Source: Bacteroidota bacterium (lineage in GTDB: Bacteria; Bacteroidota; Bacteroidia; Chitinophagales; Chitinophagaceae). From it: a DNA stretch of 5,309 nucleotides. Positions 1 to 5,309 of the stretch are shown here, piece by piece; position 1 is the first letter of the stretch; every line of letters starts with the position of its first letter. The DNA lies in contig JAEWDG010000055.1 of assembly GCA_023390215.1 (NCBI GenBank), forward strand, positions 1 through 5,309. Direction: 5' to 3'. The notes beneath the pieces are model-generated. The model made no database searches. It was not told the origin of the DNA and saw nothing but the letters and a program-made list of their open reading frames with translations. The position numbers and the translations under genes were made by a program.

Positions 1-402
1 GTTCATGAAGGAACGGTTATGAAAAAAGACGATAAAGGAGCAGTAGTTCAATTGCCTTACGGCCTTGAAGGATTTGCGCCTGCCCGTCACCTGATGAAGG
101 AAGAAGGAAAAGCGATCGCTGCTGAAGAAACAGCGAACTTTATGGTGATCGAATTCGACCGTAACGACAAACGTATCGTTCTTAGCCATACCCGTCTCTG
201 GGAACAGGAAAAAGAAGAAGAAAAGCAGGCTCAGCAAAAAGAAAGAAAAGCTGAGAATGAGGCGACCAAGAAAGCCGTTAAGAATATCCAGTCGAAAGTT
301 GAAAAAACTACTCTGGGTGATCTTGGTGTATTGGCCGGACTTAAAGCGAAACTGGATGCAGGTAATACTGATTCAGCGAATGCAGATAACAAAGCAGAAT
401 AA
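1..402 (+). CDS. rpsA: 30S ribosomal protein S1, C-terminal part (5' end outside window)
   Basis: This is the last part of ribosomal protein S1, the RNA-binding protein of the small ribosomal subunit that helps mRNA reach the decoding site. The frame is open from base 1, so the gene enters from the left; the ATG at 19 is internal. The visible 133 residues begin inside an S1/OB-fold RNA-binding domain, starting VHEGTV and containing the typical runs LPYGLEGFAP and DRNDKRIVLSHTRLW (about residues 1-67 of the visible part). A highly charged, Lys/Glu-rich, probably helical stretch follows (about 68-100), then the segment KTTLGDLGVLAGLKAKL, which I recognise as usual at the end of Bacteroidota S1. 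An acidic, Asn/Ala-rich tail ends at a TAA stop. A strong terminator lies 20 bases downstream, so rpsA ends its transcript here. The number of S1 domains in the whole protein cannot be seen. Confidence 0.95.
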   Translation, partial: VHEGTVMKKDDKGAVVQLPYGLEGFAPARHLMKEEGKAIAAEETANFMVIEFDRNDKRIVLSHTRLWEQEKEEEKQAQQKERKAENEATKKAVKNIQSKVEKTTLGDLGVLAGLKAKLDAGNTDSANADNKAE

Positions 403-421
403 ACGCTTTTTGATAAAAATT

Positions 422-451
422 AAATCCACCGTTTTCACGGTGGATTTTTTT
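422..451 (+). terminator. Rho-independent terminator of rpsA, possibly bidirectional
   Basis: A perfect 11-bp stem pairs 422-432 with 437-447 around a four-base loop (TTTC on the plus strand). The right arm runs into a T tract ending at 451. It starts 20 bases after the rpsA stop. Read on the minus strand, the same hairpin has a GAAA loop and is followed by a T-rich stretch (the complement of the A-rich bases around 414-424). It could therefore also end the converging minus-strand transcript, whose last stop codon is at 474. The hairpin is seen directly; two-way use is inference. Confidence 0.9.
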
Positions 452-473
452 ATACCCTGGGTTGTATGATCAG

Positions 474-878
474 TTAATCGAATGATTCATCGTTCAGGTG
501 CACTTTGGTCATTTCATAAAAATGATTCTGAAGATTGTGCACATTGATCTCATGCGTGATGTGACGGGTTTCATCTCTGTACCATAATTCCATGTGCGAA
601 AAATCTGCTTCTTTGGCAATGAGAAGCCTGAAAGCGCCTTTGGAATATTTTACCGTTCCATCGGCATTCACCTGTTTGTGAAACTGAAGATCCATGAGTT
701 CTTTATCAGACAGGGGTATAGGATACAACTGTTCTTTTTCATACCAGAACTCCTGGCCCGTATCCACACAAGCCTGTTTTTCATCACCATTCAGATTTGT
801 GATCTCCCCTCTTTTGCTGTCGCCATCATTGTCTGCAATCACAAAATCTCCAACCTTTAAATCAGAAAATTTAATCAT
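474..878 (-). CDS. Conserved-looking protein of unknown function, 134 aa
   Basis: I cannot name this protein. It is a soluble-looking 134-residue protein with no signal peptide or membrane segment. The N-terminal 55 residues (DLKVGDFVIADN, then short alternating strands, ending QLYPIPLSDKEL) look like a small SH3-like beta barrel. The middle (about 76-102) has more beta-type sequence with aromatic residues. The C-terminal part has INVHNLQNHFYEMTKVHL, probably a helix. This layout, with a KVGD start, a central PIPLS and a final H.LQN.FY motif, resembles small uncharacterised proteins common in Bacteroidota genomes and their prophages; that is recall, not a search. Its ATG is 45 bases after the hmgA stop on the same strand, with no terminator or clear promoter between, so it is probably co-transcribed with hmgA. 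No Shine-Dalgarno motif precedes it. Its stop is 23 bases from the shared terminator. Confidence 0.85.
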   Translation of the reverse strand: MIKFSDLKVGDFVIADNDGDSKRGEITNLNGDEKQACVDTGQEFWYEKEQLYPIPLSDKELMDLQFHKQVNADGTVKYSKGAFRLLIAKEADFSHMELWYRDETRHITHEINVHNLQNHFYEMTKVHLNDESFD

Positions 879-923
879 GTTGAGAGTTTTTTGAAGTTGA
901 GAATATGGTTGTTTTATAAATGC

Positions 924-2081
924 TTATTCTGCCCAGCTCATCACATAGCCTTCATTTTCTATGCCAATCGCTGCTTTGGTTAGTTTCATCGGTTTGAATG
1001 TATCTACCATCACTGCAAGCTCCCTGGTTTCTTTTGCGCCTATGCTTTTTTCAACTGCGCCGGGATGCGGACCATGCGGAATACCTGCCGGATGCAGCGT
1101 GAGCATTCCTTTTGTTACATGTTTGCGGCTCATGAAATCTCCGTCTACATAATACAGTAATTCATCGCTGTCGATGTTGCTGTGGTTATATGGTGCAGGT
1201 ATGGCATCAGGATGATAATCGTAAAGCCGTGGTACAAAAGAACAAACAACAAATGCATTGGTCTCGAAAGTCTGATGCACCGGAGGCGGCTGATGCACCC
1301 TTCCTGTAATCGGTTCAAAATTATGGATAGAGAAAATATAGGGATAACAACATCCATCCCATCCTACCACATCAAAAGGATGTGTTCCATAATGAATAGG
1401 ATACAATTGGTGTTTCTTTTTCGTGCGAATCACGAAATCACCTTTCTCATCGACGGCCTTAAGATTTTCAGGTAACCTCAGGTCTCTTTCGCAATAAGGC
1501 GCATGTTCCAGAAGCTGCCCGTATTTGCTGAGATAACGTTTGGGAAAGCGCAACGGTGTGTATGACTCCACAATGAACAACCGGTTATCGGTTGTATCAA
1601 AACTGATCTGGTAAATGGTGCCCCTTGGTAAAACTATGTAATCACCATATCCGAATTTTAATTCACCATAACAGGTATGCACCGTGCCCGAACCCTGGTG
1701 AACAAAGATCATTTCATCCCCATCTGCGTTTTTATAAAAATAATCGTTCATGGAAGCCTGGGGAGCAGCAAGGGAGATCATCAGGTCTTCATTTACCAAA
1801 CTTGGCGTTCTGCTTTCGAGGTAATCAGCCTTTGGTTGTATATTAAAACCCTCAAAGCTGCGGTGCTTCAGCATTTTTTCTTCTGCGATCTCCGGAGCCA
1901 TGTTTTTTGGCTCATCGCATTTTACAATAAACGTAGGAGGATGGATATGATAGAGTATTGAATAATCATCAGAGAATCCTTCAGTTGAAAATAACTGCTC
2001 TGAATATAATCCGCCATCTGCTTTCCGGAACTGAGTGTGTCGTTTGGAGGGAATATTTCCCGCTTTATGATAATAAGGCAT
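924..2081 (-). CDS. hmgA: Homogentisate 1,2-dioxygenase
   Basis: This cytosolic Fe(II) enzyme opens the ring of homogentisate with O2 to give 4-maleylacetoacetate, in the tyrosine/phenylalanine degradation pathway. The protein has 385 residues, shorter than the roughly 430-445 of the human and pseudomonad enzymes and, as I recall, usual for the Bacteroidota type. The start MPYYHKAGNIPSKRHTQFRK and the segment GTHPFDVVGWDGCCYPY (232-248) fit the family. By alignment to the human enzyme, the iron ligands are His300 (in PYNHSN), Glu307 (in SDELLYY) and His336 (in GIPHGPHPG); His269 (in PPPVHQTF) matches the active-site His292. All are present, so it should be active. One extra residue lies between the first His and the Glu compared with the human spacing. 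An in-frame TAA two codons upstream fixes the start at 2081. There is no Shine-Dalgarno motif. The small gene at 878-474 follows; no other tyrosine-pathway gene is in the window. Confidence 0.96.
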   Translation of the reverse strand: MPYYHKAGNIPSKRHTQFRKADGGLYSEQLFSTEGFSDDYSILYHIHPPTFIVKCDEPKNMAPEIAEEKMLKHRSFEGFNIQPKADYLESRTPSLVNEDLMISLAAPQASMNDYFYKNADGDEMIFVHQGSGTVHTCYGELKFGYGDYIVLPRGTIYQISFDTTDNRLFIVESYTPLRFPKRYLSKYGQLLEHAPYCERDLRLPENLKAVDEKGDFVIRTKKKHQLYPIHYGTHPFDVVGWDGCCYPYIFSIHNFEPITGRVHQPPPVHQTFETNAFVVCSFVPRLYDYHPDAIPAPYNHSNIDSDELLYYVDGDFMSRKHVTKGMLTLHPAGIPHGPHPGAVEKSIGAKETRELAVMVDTFKPMKLTKAAIGIENEGYVMSWAE

Positions 2082-2098
2082 TCTTTAAAAATTAAAGA
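2082..2098. promoter_or_regulatory. Inverted repeat abutting the hmgA start codon
   Basis: A perfect 7-bp inverted repeat, TCTTTAA-AAA-TTAAAGA, lies directly upstream of the hmgA ATG. It is entirely A/T-rich except for one G/C pair per arm. It could be a protein-binding site or a weak hairpin at the translation start. The repeat is seen directly; a regulatory role is inference, and A/T-rich repeats of this size also arise by chance. Confidence 0.3.
2087..2094 (-). promoter_or_regulatory. hmgA: Possible hmgA -7 promoter box (imperfect)
   Basis: On the minus strand the sequence TAATTTTT ends five bases before the hmgA ATG. It matches the Bacteroidota -7 consensus TAnnTTTG except for the last base. 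No convincing -33 TTG is visible at the expected distance. It overlaps the inverted repeat at 2082-2098. The call rests partly on the same geometry at mutS and at the gene starting at 5163. Confidence 0.3.
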
Positions 2099-2446
2099 TT
2101 AAAAATCGGTTTCCAGGAACGACTCAGGAACCTTTGCAAAGCGAGAGCATGAGGAAATAATATTTCCAACCGCGTTTGTCGATATAGTAAATAAAATTTC
2201 TGTGAAACGGCATACCTAAAGTTAAGGCTTCGGTAACAACCTTAAAAATCTTATTGCGTTTAAAACAGCTTGTTATATATGTTGTATGTGCGAGCAGATA
2301 AGAGTGATCAGACGTTTCAGCAGCCGTAAAAACAAGGCAGCGCGAAAGATTTTTCTGTATCGATACCAGTAAAATACATACCATTACCGGAAAGGAAACG
2401 GCTATGTAAGGTTGAATTTTCGTGGCAATCAATGAGGGCTATGGCG

Positions 2447-2454
2447 TAAATTTG
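2447..2454 (+). promoter_or_regulatory. mutS: mutS -7 promoter box (TAnnTTTG type)
   Basis: TAAATTTG is a perfect match to the Bacteroidota -7 consensus TAnnTTTG. It ends six bases before the mutS ATG, so transcription would begin at or within a few bases of the start codon. A -33 element is not clear; the expected region around 2423-2426 has only TGG. The placement supports 2461 as the true start, because a GTG start at 2422 would lie upstream of the predicted transcript. Confidence 0.6.
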
Positions 2455-2460
2455 CGGCCT

Positions 2461-5091
2461 ATGGCGAAGGCTTCCGGCGAAACTCCCCTCATGCAGCAAC
2501 ATAACAGCATCAAGGCAAAATACCCTGATGCGATCCTGTTGTTCAGGGTGGGCGATTTTTACGAAACTTTTGGCCAGGATGCCATTATCAGTTCACAGGT
2601 GCTGGGCATCACACTTACAAAAAGAAACAACGGCAATGCTGCCTCATCCGAACTGGCAGGTTTCCCGCATCATGCCCTTGAAACCTATCTGCATAAACTG
2701 GTAAAAGCCGGTTACCGGGTAGCCATCTGCGATCAACTTGAAGATCCGAAAGCAACCAAAGGCATCGTAAAAAGAGGTGTCACAGAACTGGTTACACCCG
2801 GCATCGCGACAGATGAAAAATTGCTGGACCATAACAGCAATAATTTTTTAGCGGCAATACAGTTTCCATCAGGCACCGGTGAAAAACAAGAACTGGGTCT
2901 TGCGTTTCTTGATATTTCCACAGGAGAGTTTTTTGTTGCGGAGGGAGATCAGGAATATGCGGAGAAATTATTGCAAACGCTGAGGCCTTCAGAAATTATT
3001 TTTCAGAGGAACAAACAAAAAGGTTTCAAAGAAATATTCGGCAACCAGTTTTTTACCTATAGTCTCGATGAATGGATTTTTTCCAGAGAATATGCTGAAG
3101 AACACCTGCTGAAACATTTCGGAACCCATAGCCTGAAAGGATTCGGGGTGGAACAAATGCATTCAGGGATCATTGCCTGCGGTGCCATCCTGCATTATCT
3201 GAAAGAGACCGAGCATCCAAACCTTCAGCACATCACTTCCATTCAGCGGATCAGCAGGGAGGAGCACCTGTGGATGGATCAGTTTACGATCCGTAATTTA
3301 GAATTGCTCGGGAGCGGTGATCAACAGAATTCCCTGTTCTCCACAATTAATCATACAGTTTCGCCTATGGGTGCCCGTATGCTGAGAAGATGGATGCTGA
3401 TGCCCCTGAAAGATGTGAATGCCATTCAGGAAAGATTACAAACCGTTGAATTTCTTATCCGCGAAACAGATATACGACACAAACTCATACAATGCATCAG
3501 GCATGCGGGTGATGTGGAAAGGCTTGCCGCGAAAATTCCGCTGAAAAAAATAAATCCCAGGGAACTTTTGCAGGTAGCAAAGGGTTTGGCGCAAACGGAA
3601 TCCATCAAACAACTCTGCGCTGCTTCAGAGAACGCTTACCTGAAAAGGCTGGGCGATTCACTGAACGGTTGTATGCTGATCTATGAAAAGATCAGCAAGC
3701 AGATTCAGGAAAACCCACCAGTGGTTATTTCGAAAGGTGGCCTGATCGCTGCAGGTGTACATGCTGAACTGGATGAATTGCGCAGTATCGCGAGTGGCGG
3801 CAAGACCTACCTGCTACAATTACAGCAAAAAGAGGCTGAGGAAACAGGTATCAACTCTTTGAAGATCGGGTACAACAATGTGTTCGGCTATTACCTGGAG
3901 GTAACCAATTTGCATAAAACCAAAGTGCCTCAAACCTGGATAAGGAAACAGACACTTGCGAATGCGGAGCGCTACATCACACCTGAATTAAAAACATACG
4001 AAGAGAAAATCCTTGGTGCAGAAGATAAAATACTTCAGATAGAAATGCAGTTGTTCCAGGAACTGCTGAATGAGCTGCAGGATTATCTGGCTCCCATGCA
4101 GATCAACGGTTACGTGATGGCTGTGCTTGATTGCCTCTGCAATTTTGCGCAAATCGCCACACAATATCAATACAAAAAACCAACGATCACTGAAGACTTC
4201 GACCTTCAGCTAAAGGAAAGCAGGCATCCGGTGATTGAAAGAAACCTTCCTCCCGGTGAAGCATATATCGCAAATGATATTTTCCTCGATGATACAACGC
4301 AACAGGTTGTGATCCTCACCGGCCCCAACATGAGCGGAAAGAGTGCGATCTTAAGACAAACCGCTTTGATCACTTTGCTTGCACATATGGGCAGCTTTGT
4401 ACCCGCCAAAGAAGCGAAGATCCCTTTGACAGATAAAATTTTTACCCGCGTTGGTGCTTCTGATAATTTAAGCGGAGGTGAAAGTACATTCATGGTGGAA
4501 ATGAATGAAACGGCAAGCATCATCAATAACCTCAGCAGGAGAAGCCTGGTTTTACTTGATGAAATTGGCAGAGGAACATCAACCTATGATGGCATTTCTA
4601 TTGCCTGGAGCATCGCTGAATTCTTACATCAATCAGATTGCAGGCCGAGGGTACTTTTCGCAACGCATTATCACGAATTGAATGAGCTCGAAAATAAATT
4701 CGAGCGGATAAAAAATTATCACATTACAAACAGGGAGGCCGGAAACAAAATTATTTTCCTGAGAAAGCTGGCTCCCGGCGGCAGCGTGCACAGTTTTGGA
4801 ATCCATGTGGCACGAATGGCAGGCATGCCGCCTGGTTTGATCAACCGGGCCAATGAAATTTTAGCTGAACTGGAAAGAAACCGGGATGGTGATCCTTCTA
4901 AAACAAATGCTGACAAGATCGGCGCTGCGCTGCGCGCCGCCAGTTCACCCAAAATGCAGCTGAGTATATTTGACGCGCATTCGGCCACTTTTGAAGAGAT
5001 ACGCAAAGCGCTTGAGCCAATTGATATCAACCGCCTTACTCCTGTTGAAGCCTTGCTAAAATTGCAGGAGATCAAATCATTTATAAAATAG
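2461..5091 (+). CDS. mutS: DNA mismatch repair protein MutS
   Basis: MutS binds mismatches and small loops in DNA as a dimer and, with ATP, recruits MutL to start strand repair. With the ATG at 2461 the protein has 876 residues, close to the usual length. This start gives MAKASGETPLMQQHNSIK, typical of the family; the in-frame GTG at 2422 would add 13 uncharacteristic residues. Mismatch-recognition domain: the F-x-E motif in GDFYETF places Phe33 and Glu35. The connector, core and clamp domains follow (about 130-565). ATPase domain: Walker A GPNMSGKS (621-628), signature SDNLSGGEST (667-676), Walker B LVLLDE (696-701) and switch histidine in ATHYHE (His736). Near the C-terminus QLSIF (833-837) fits the beta-clamp-binding pentapeptide, and the end (DINRLTPVEALLKLQEIK) is the usual MutS dimerisation tail. 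It reads as intact MutS1, not MutS2. It appears to be transcribed alone from the promoter at 2447. Confidence 0.98.
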   Translation: MAKASGETPLMQQHNSIKAKYPDAILLFRVGDFYETFGQDAIISSQVLGITLTKRNNGNAASSELAGFPHHALETYLHKLVKAGYRVAICDQLEDPKATKGIVKRGVTELVTPGIATDEKLLDHNSNNFLAAIQFPSGTGEKQELGLAFLDISTGEFFVAEGDQEYAEKLLQTLRPSEIIFQRNKQKGFKEIFGNQFFTYSLDEWIFSREYAEEHLLKHFGTHSLKGFGVEQMHSGIIACGAILHYLKETEHPNLQHITSIQRISREEHLWMDQFTIRNLELLGSGDQQNSLFSTINHTVSPMGARMLRRWMLMPLKDVNAIQERLQTVEFLIRETDIRHKLIQCIRHAGDVERLAAKIPLKKINPRELLQVAKGLAQTESIKQLCAASENAYLKRLGDSLNGCMLIYEKISKQIQENPPVVISKGGLIAAGVHAELDELRSIASGGKTYLLQLQQKEAEETGINSLKIGYNNVFGYYLEVTNLHKTKVPQTWIRKQTLANAERYITPELKTYEEKILGAEDKILQIEMQLFQELLNELQDYLAPMQINGYVMAVLDCLCNFAQIATQYQYKKPTITEDFDLQLKESRHPVIERNLPPGEAYIANDIFLDDTTQQVVILTGPNMSGKSAILRQTALITLLAHMGSFVPAKEAKIPLTDKIFTRVGASDNLSGGESTFMVEMNETASIINNLSRRSLVLLDEIGRGTSTYDGISIAWSIAEFLHQSDCRPRVLFATHYHELNELENKFERIKNYHITNREAGNKIIFLRKLAPGGSVHSFGIHVARMAGMPPGLINRANEILAELERNRDGDPSKTNADKIGAALRAASSPKMQLSIFDAHSATFEEIRKALEPIDINRLTPVEALLKLQEIKSFIK

Positions 5092-5104
5092 CTGTTAAAT
5101 ATAG

Positions 5105-5133
5105 TTTGCTGTTTTGCAGCAGAATGTGTTTTT
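5105..5133 (+). terminator. Weak candidate terminator after mutS
   Basis: A short hairpin pairs TGCTG (5107-5111) with CAGCA (5117-5121), extendable by a G-T and a T-A pair to 5105 and 5123. A five-T run at 5129-5133 follows, but five bases separate it from the longest version of the stem. The short stem and the gap make it a poor terminator, so some read-through from mutS into the next gene is possible. Confidence 0.3.
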
Positions 5134-5146
5134 GACAGGTCTCAAA

Positions 5147-5154
5147 TATATTTG
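5147..5154 (+). promoter_or_regulatory. -7 promoter box for the gene starting at 5163
   Basis: TATATTTG matches the Bacteroidota -7 consensus TAnnTTTG exactly and ends eight bases before the ATG at 5163. A TTG at 5132-5134 is too close (12 bases) to be a standard -33 element, and no better one is visible. The same arrangement is present in front of mutS, which raises confidence in both. Confidence 0.55.
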
Positions 5155-5162
5155 GACCGCTG

Positions 5163-5309
5163 ATGACGAGATCTTATATCAGCCTGGCCTTATTTATTTT
5201 TGGATTATGTACATCCCTGCAATCCTTTGCACAGCCAGCCTGCAGCTCGCTCGGCCAAACGCCTTCTTCTGCGTTTCCTGTTTGCTGCACTTCAACATTC
5301 AGCCAGGGC
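5163..5309 (+). CDS. Exported protein, N-terminal fragment (3' end outside window)
   Basis: Forty-nine codons are visible before the window ends, with no stop. Residues 1-23 form a classical signal peptide: a short start with one Arg (MTRSY), a hydrophobic core (ISLALFIFGLCTSL) and a probable cleavage site SFA|Q at 23/24, the common Bacteroidota pattern. There is no lipobox cysteine at the right place, so it is probably not a lipoprotein. The mature start QPACSSLGQTPSSAFPVCC is Cys-, Ser- and Pro-rich. It resembles the beginning of large surface or secreted proteins in Chitinophagaceae that often end in gliding-motility or type IX secretion C-terminal domains. That resemblance is from memory and the C-terminus is not visible, so the function remains open. 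A perfect -7 box sits eight bases upstream, and there is no Shine-Dalgarno motif. Confidence 0.75.
   Translation, partial: MTRSYISLALFIFGLCTSLQSFAQPACSSLGQTPSSAFPVCCTSTFSQG

Larger units (their letters stand above)
2082..2460. other. Divergent intergenic region between hmgA and mutS; no supported gene
   Basis: This 379-base stretch separates two genes reading away from each other, so it must hold both promoters. No tRNA-like fold, rRNA segment, transposon end or long repeat is apparent. The longest open frame inside it is on the minus strand, from a TTG at 2432 to a stop at 2124 (102 codons). It lacks coding character until an aromatic-rich final 29 residues beginning at an ATG at 2213 (MPFHRNFIYYIDKRGWKYYF...). 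I do not call it a gene, but that tail could be a decayed remnant or a tiny peptide. A 28-codon basic frame at 2286-2372 (plus) also has no support. Confidence 0.6.

Noticed and set aside
2286..2372. 28-codon basic ORF on the plus strand
   Set aside because: It is short, has no ribosome binding site or clear promoter, and is of a length expected by chance.
2124..2432. 102-codon minus-strand ORF across the hmgA-mutS gap
   Set aside because: It starts only with TTG, extends back toward the mutS start through the mutS promoter strand, and most of it has no protein-like character. Only its last 29 codons are noted as a low-interest observation.
2422..2460. Upstream GTG start giving an 889-residue MutS
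   Set aside because: The added 13 residues do not resemble MutS N-termini, there is no ribosome binding site, and the -7 box at 2447-2454 lies inside the extension.
4686..4705. 7-bp inverted repeat (GCTCGAA / TTCGAGC)
   Set aside because: It lies within the conserved ATPase domain of mutS (residues ELENKFERI), has no T tract, and is best explained by codon content.
4920..4938. GC-rich self-complementary stretch with GGCGC and GCGCC arms
   Set aside because: It encodes an Ala-rich linker (GAALRAAS) in the MutS C-terminal region; no sign of a separate function.
4719..5075. 118-codon minus-strand ORF opposite mutS
   Set aside because: It is a shadow of the mutS reading frame, with no family features and no room for its own regulation.

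Overview
The window looks like a chromosomal segment from a member of the Bacteroidota, most likely in or near the Chitinophagaceae. This rests on the style of the ribosomal protein S1 tail, the MutS and homogentisate dioxygenase sequences, the absence of Shine-Dalgarno motifs, TAnnTTTG-type -7 promoter boxes, and a secreted protein beginning of a type I associate with that group. The assignment is by recognition only; no search was run.

Layout, left to right. Bases 1-402 hold the 3' end of rpsA (30S ribosomal protein S1, plus strand), followed by a strong hairpin terminator at 422-451. Converging on that terminator from the minus strand is a probable two-gene unit: hmgA (homogentisate 1,2-dioxygenase, 2081 down to 924), then after 45 bases a 134-residue protein of unknown function (878 down to 474). 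Bases 2082-2460 form a 379-base divergent intergenic region with no gene I can support. It carries a short inverted repeat against the hmgA start and a clean -7 box against the mutS start. mutS (DNA mismatch repair ATPase, plus strand) fills 2461-5091. After a 71-base gap with a weak hairpin and another perfect -7 box, an exported protein starts at 5163 and runs off the end.

Functionally this is mostly housekeeping: translation (S1), mismatch repair (MutS) and tyrosine/phenylalanine breakdown (HmgA). The genes do not form one pathway; only hmgA and the small downstream gene look co-transcribed. I see no mobile element, CRISPR array, tRNA or rRNA, and no clear novel multi-gene system. The points most worth a second look are the promoter boxes lying 6-8 bases from start codons, which suggest leaderless or near-leaderless mRNAs, and the unknown small gene tied to hmgA.
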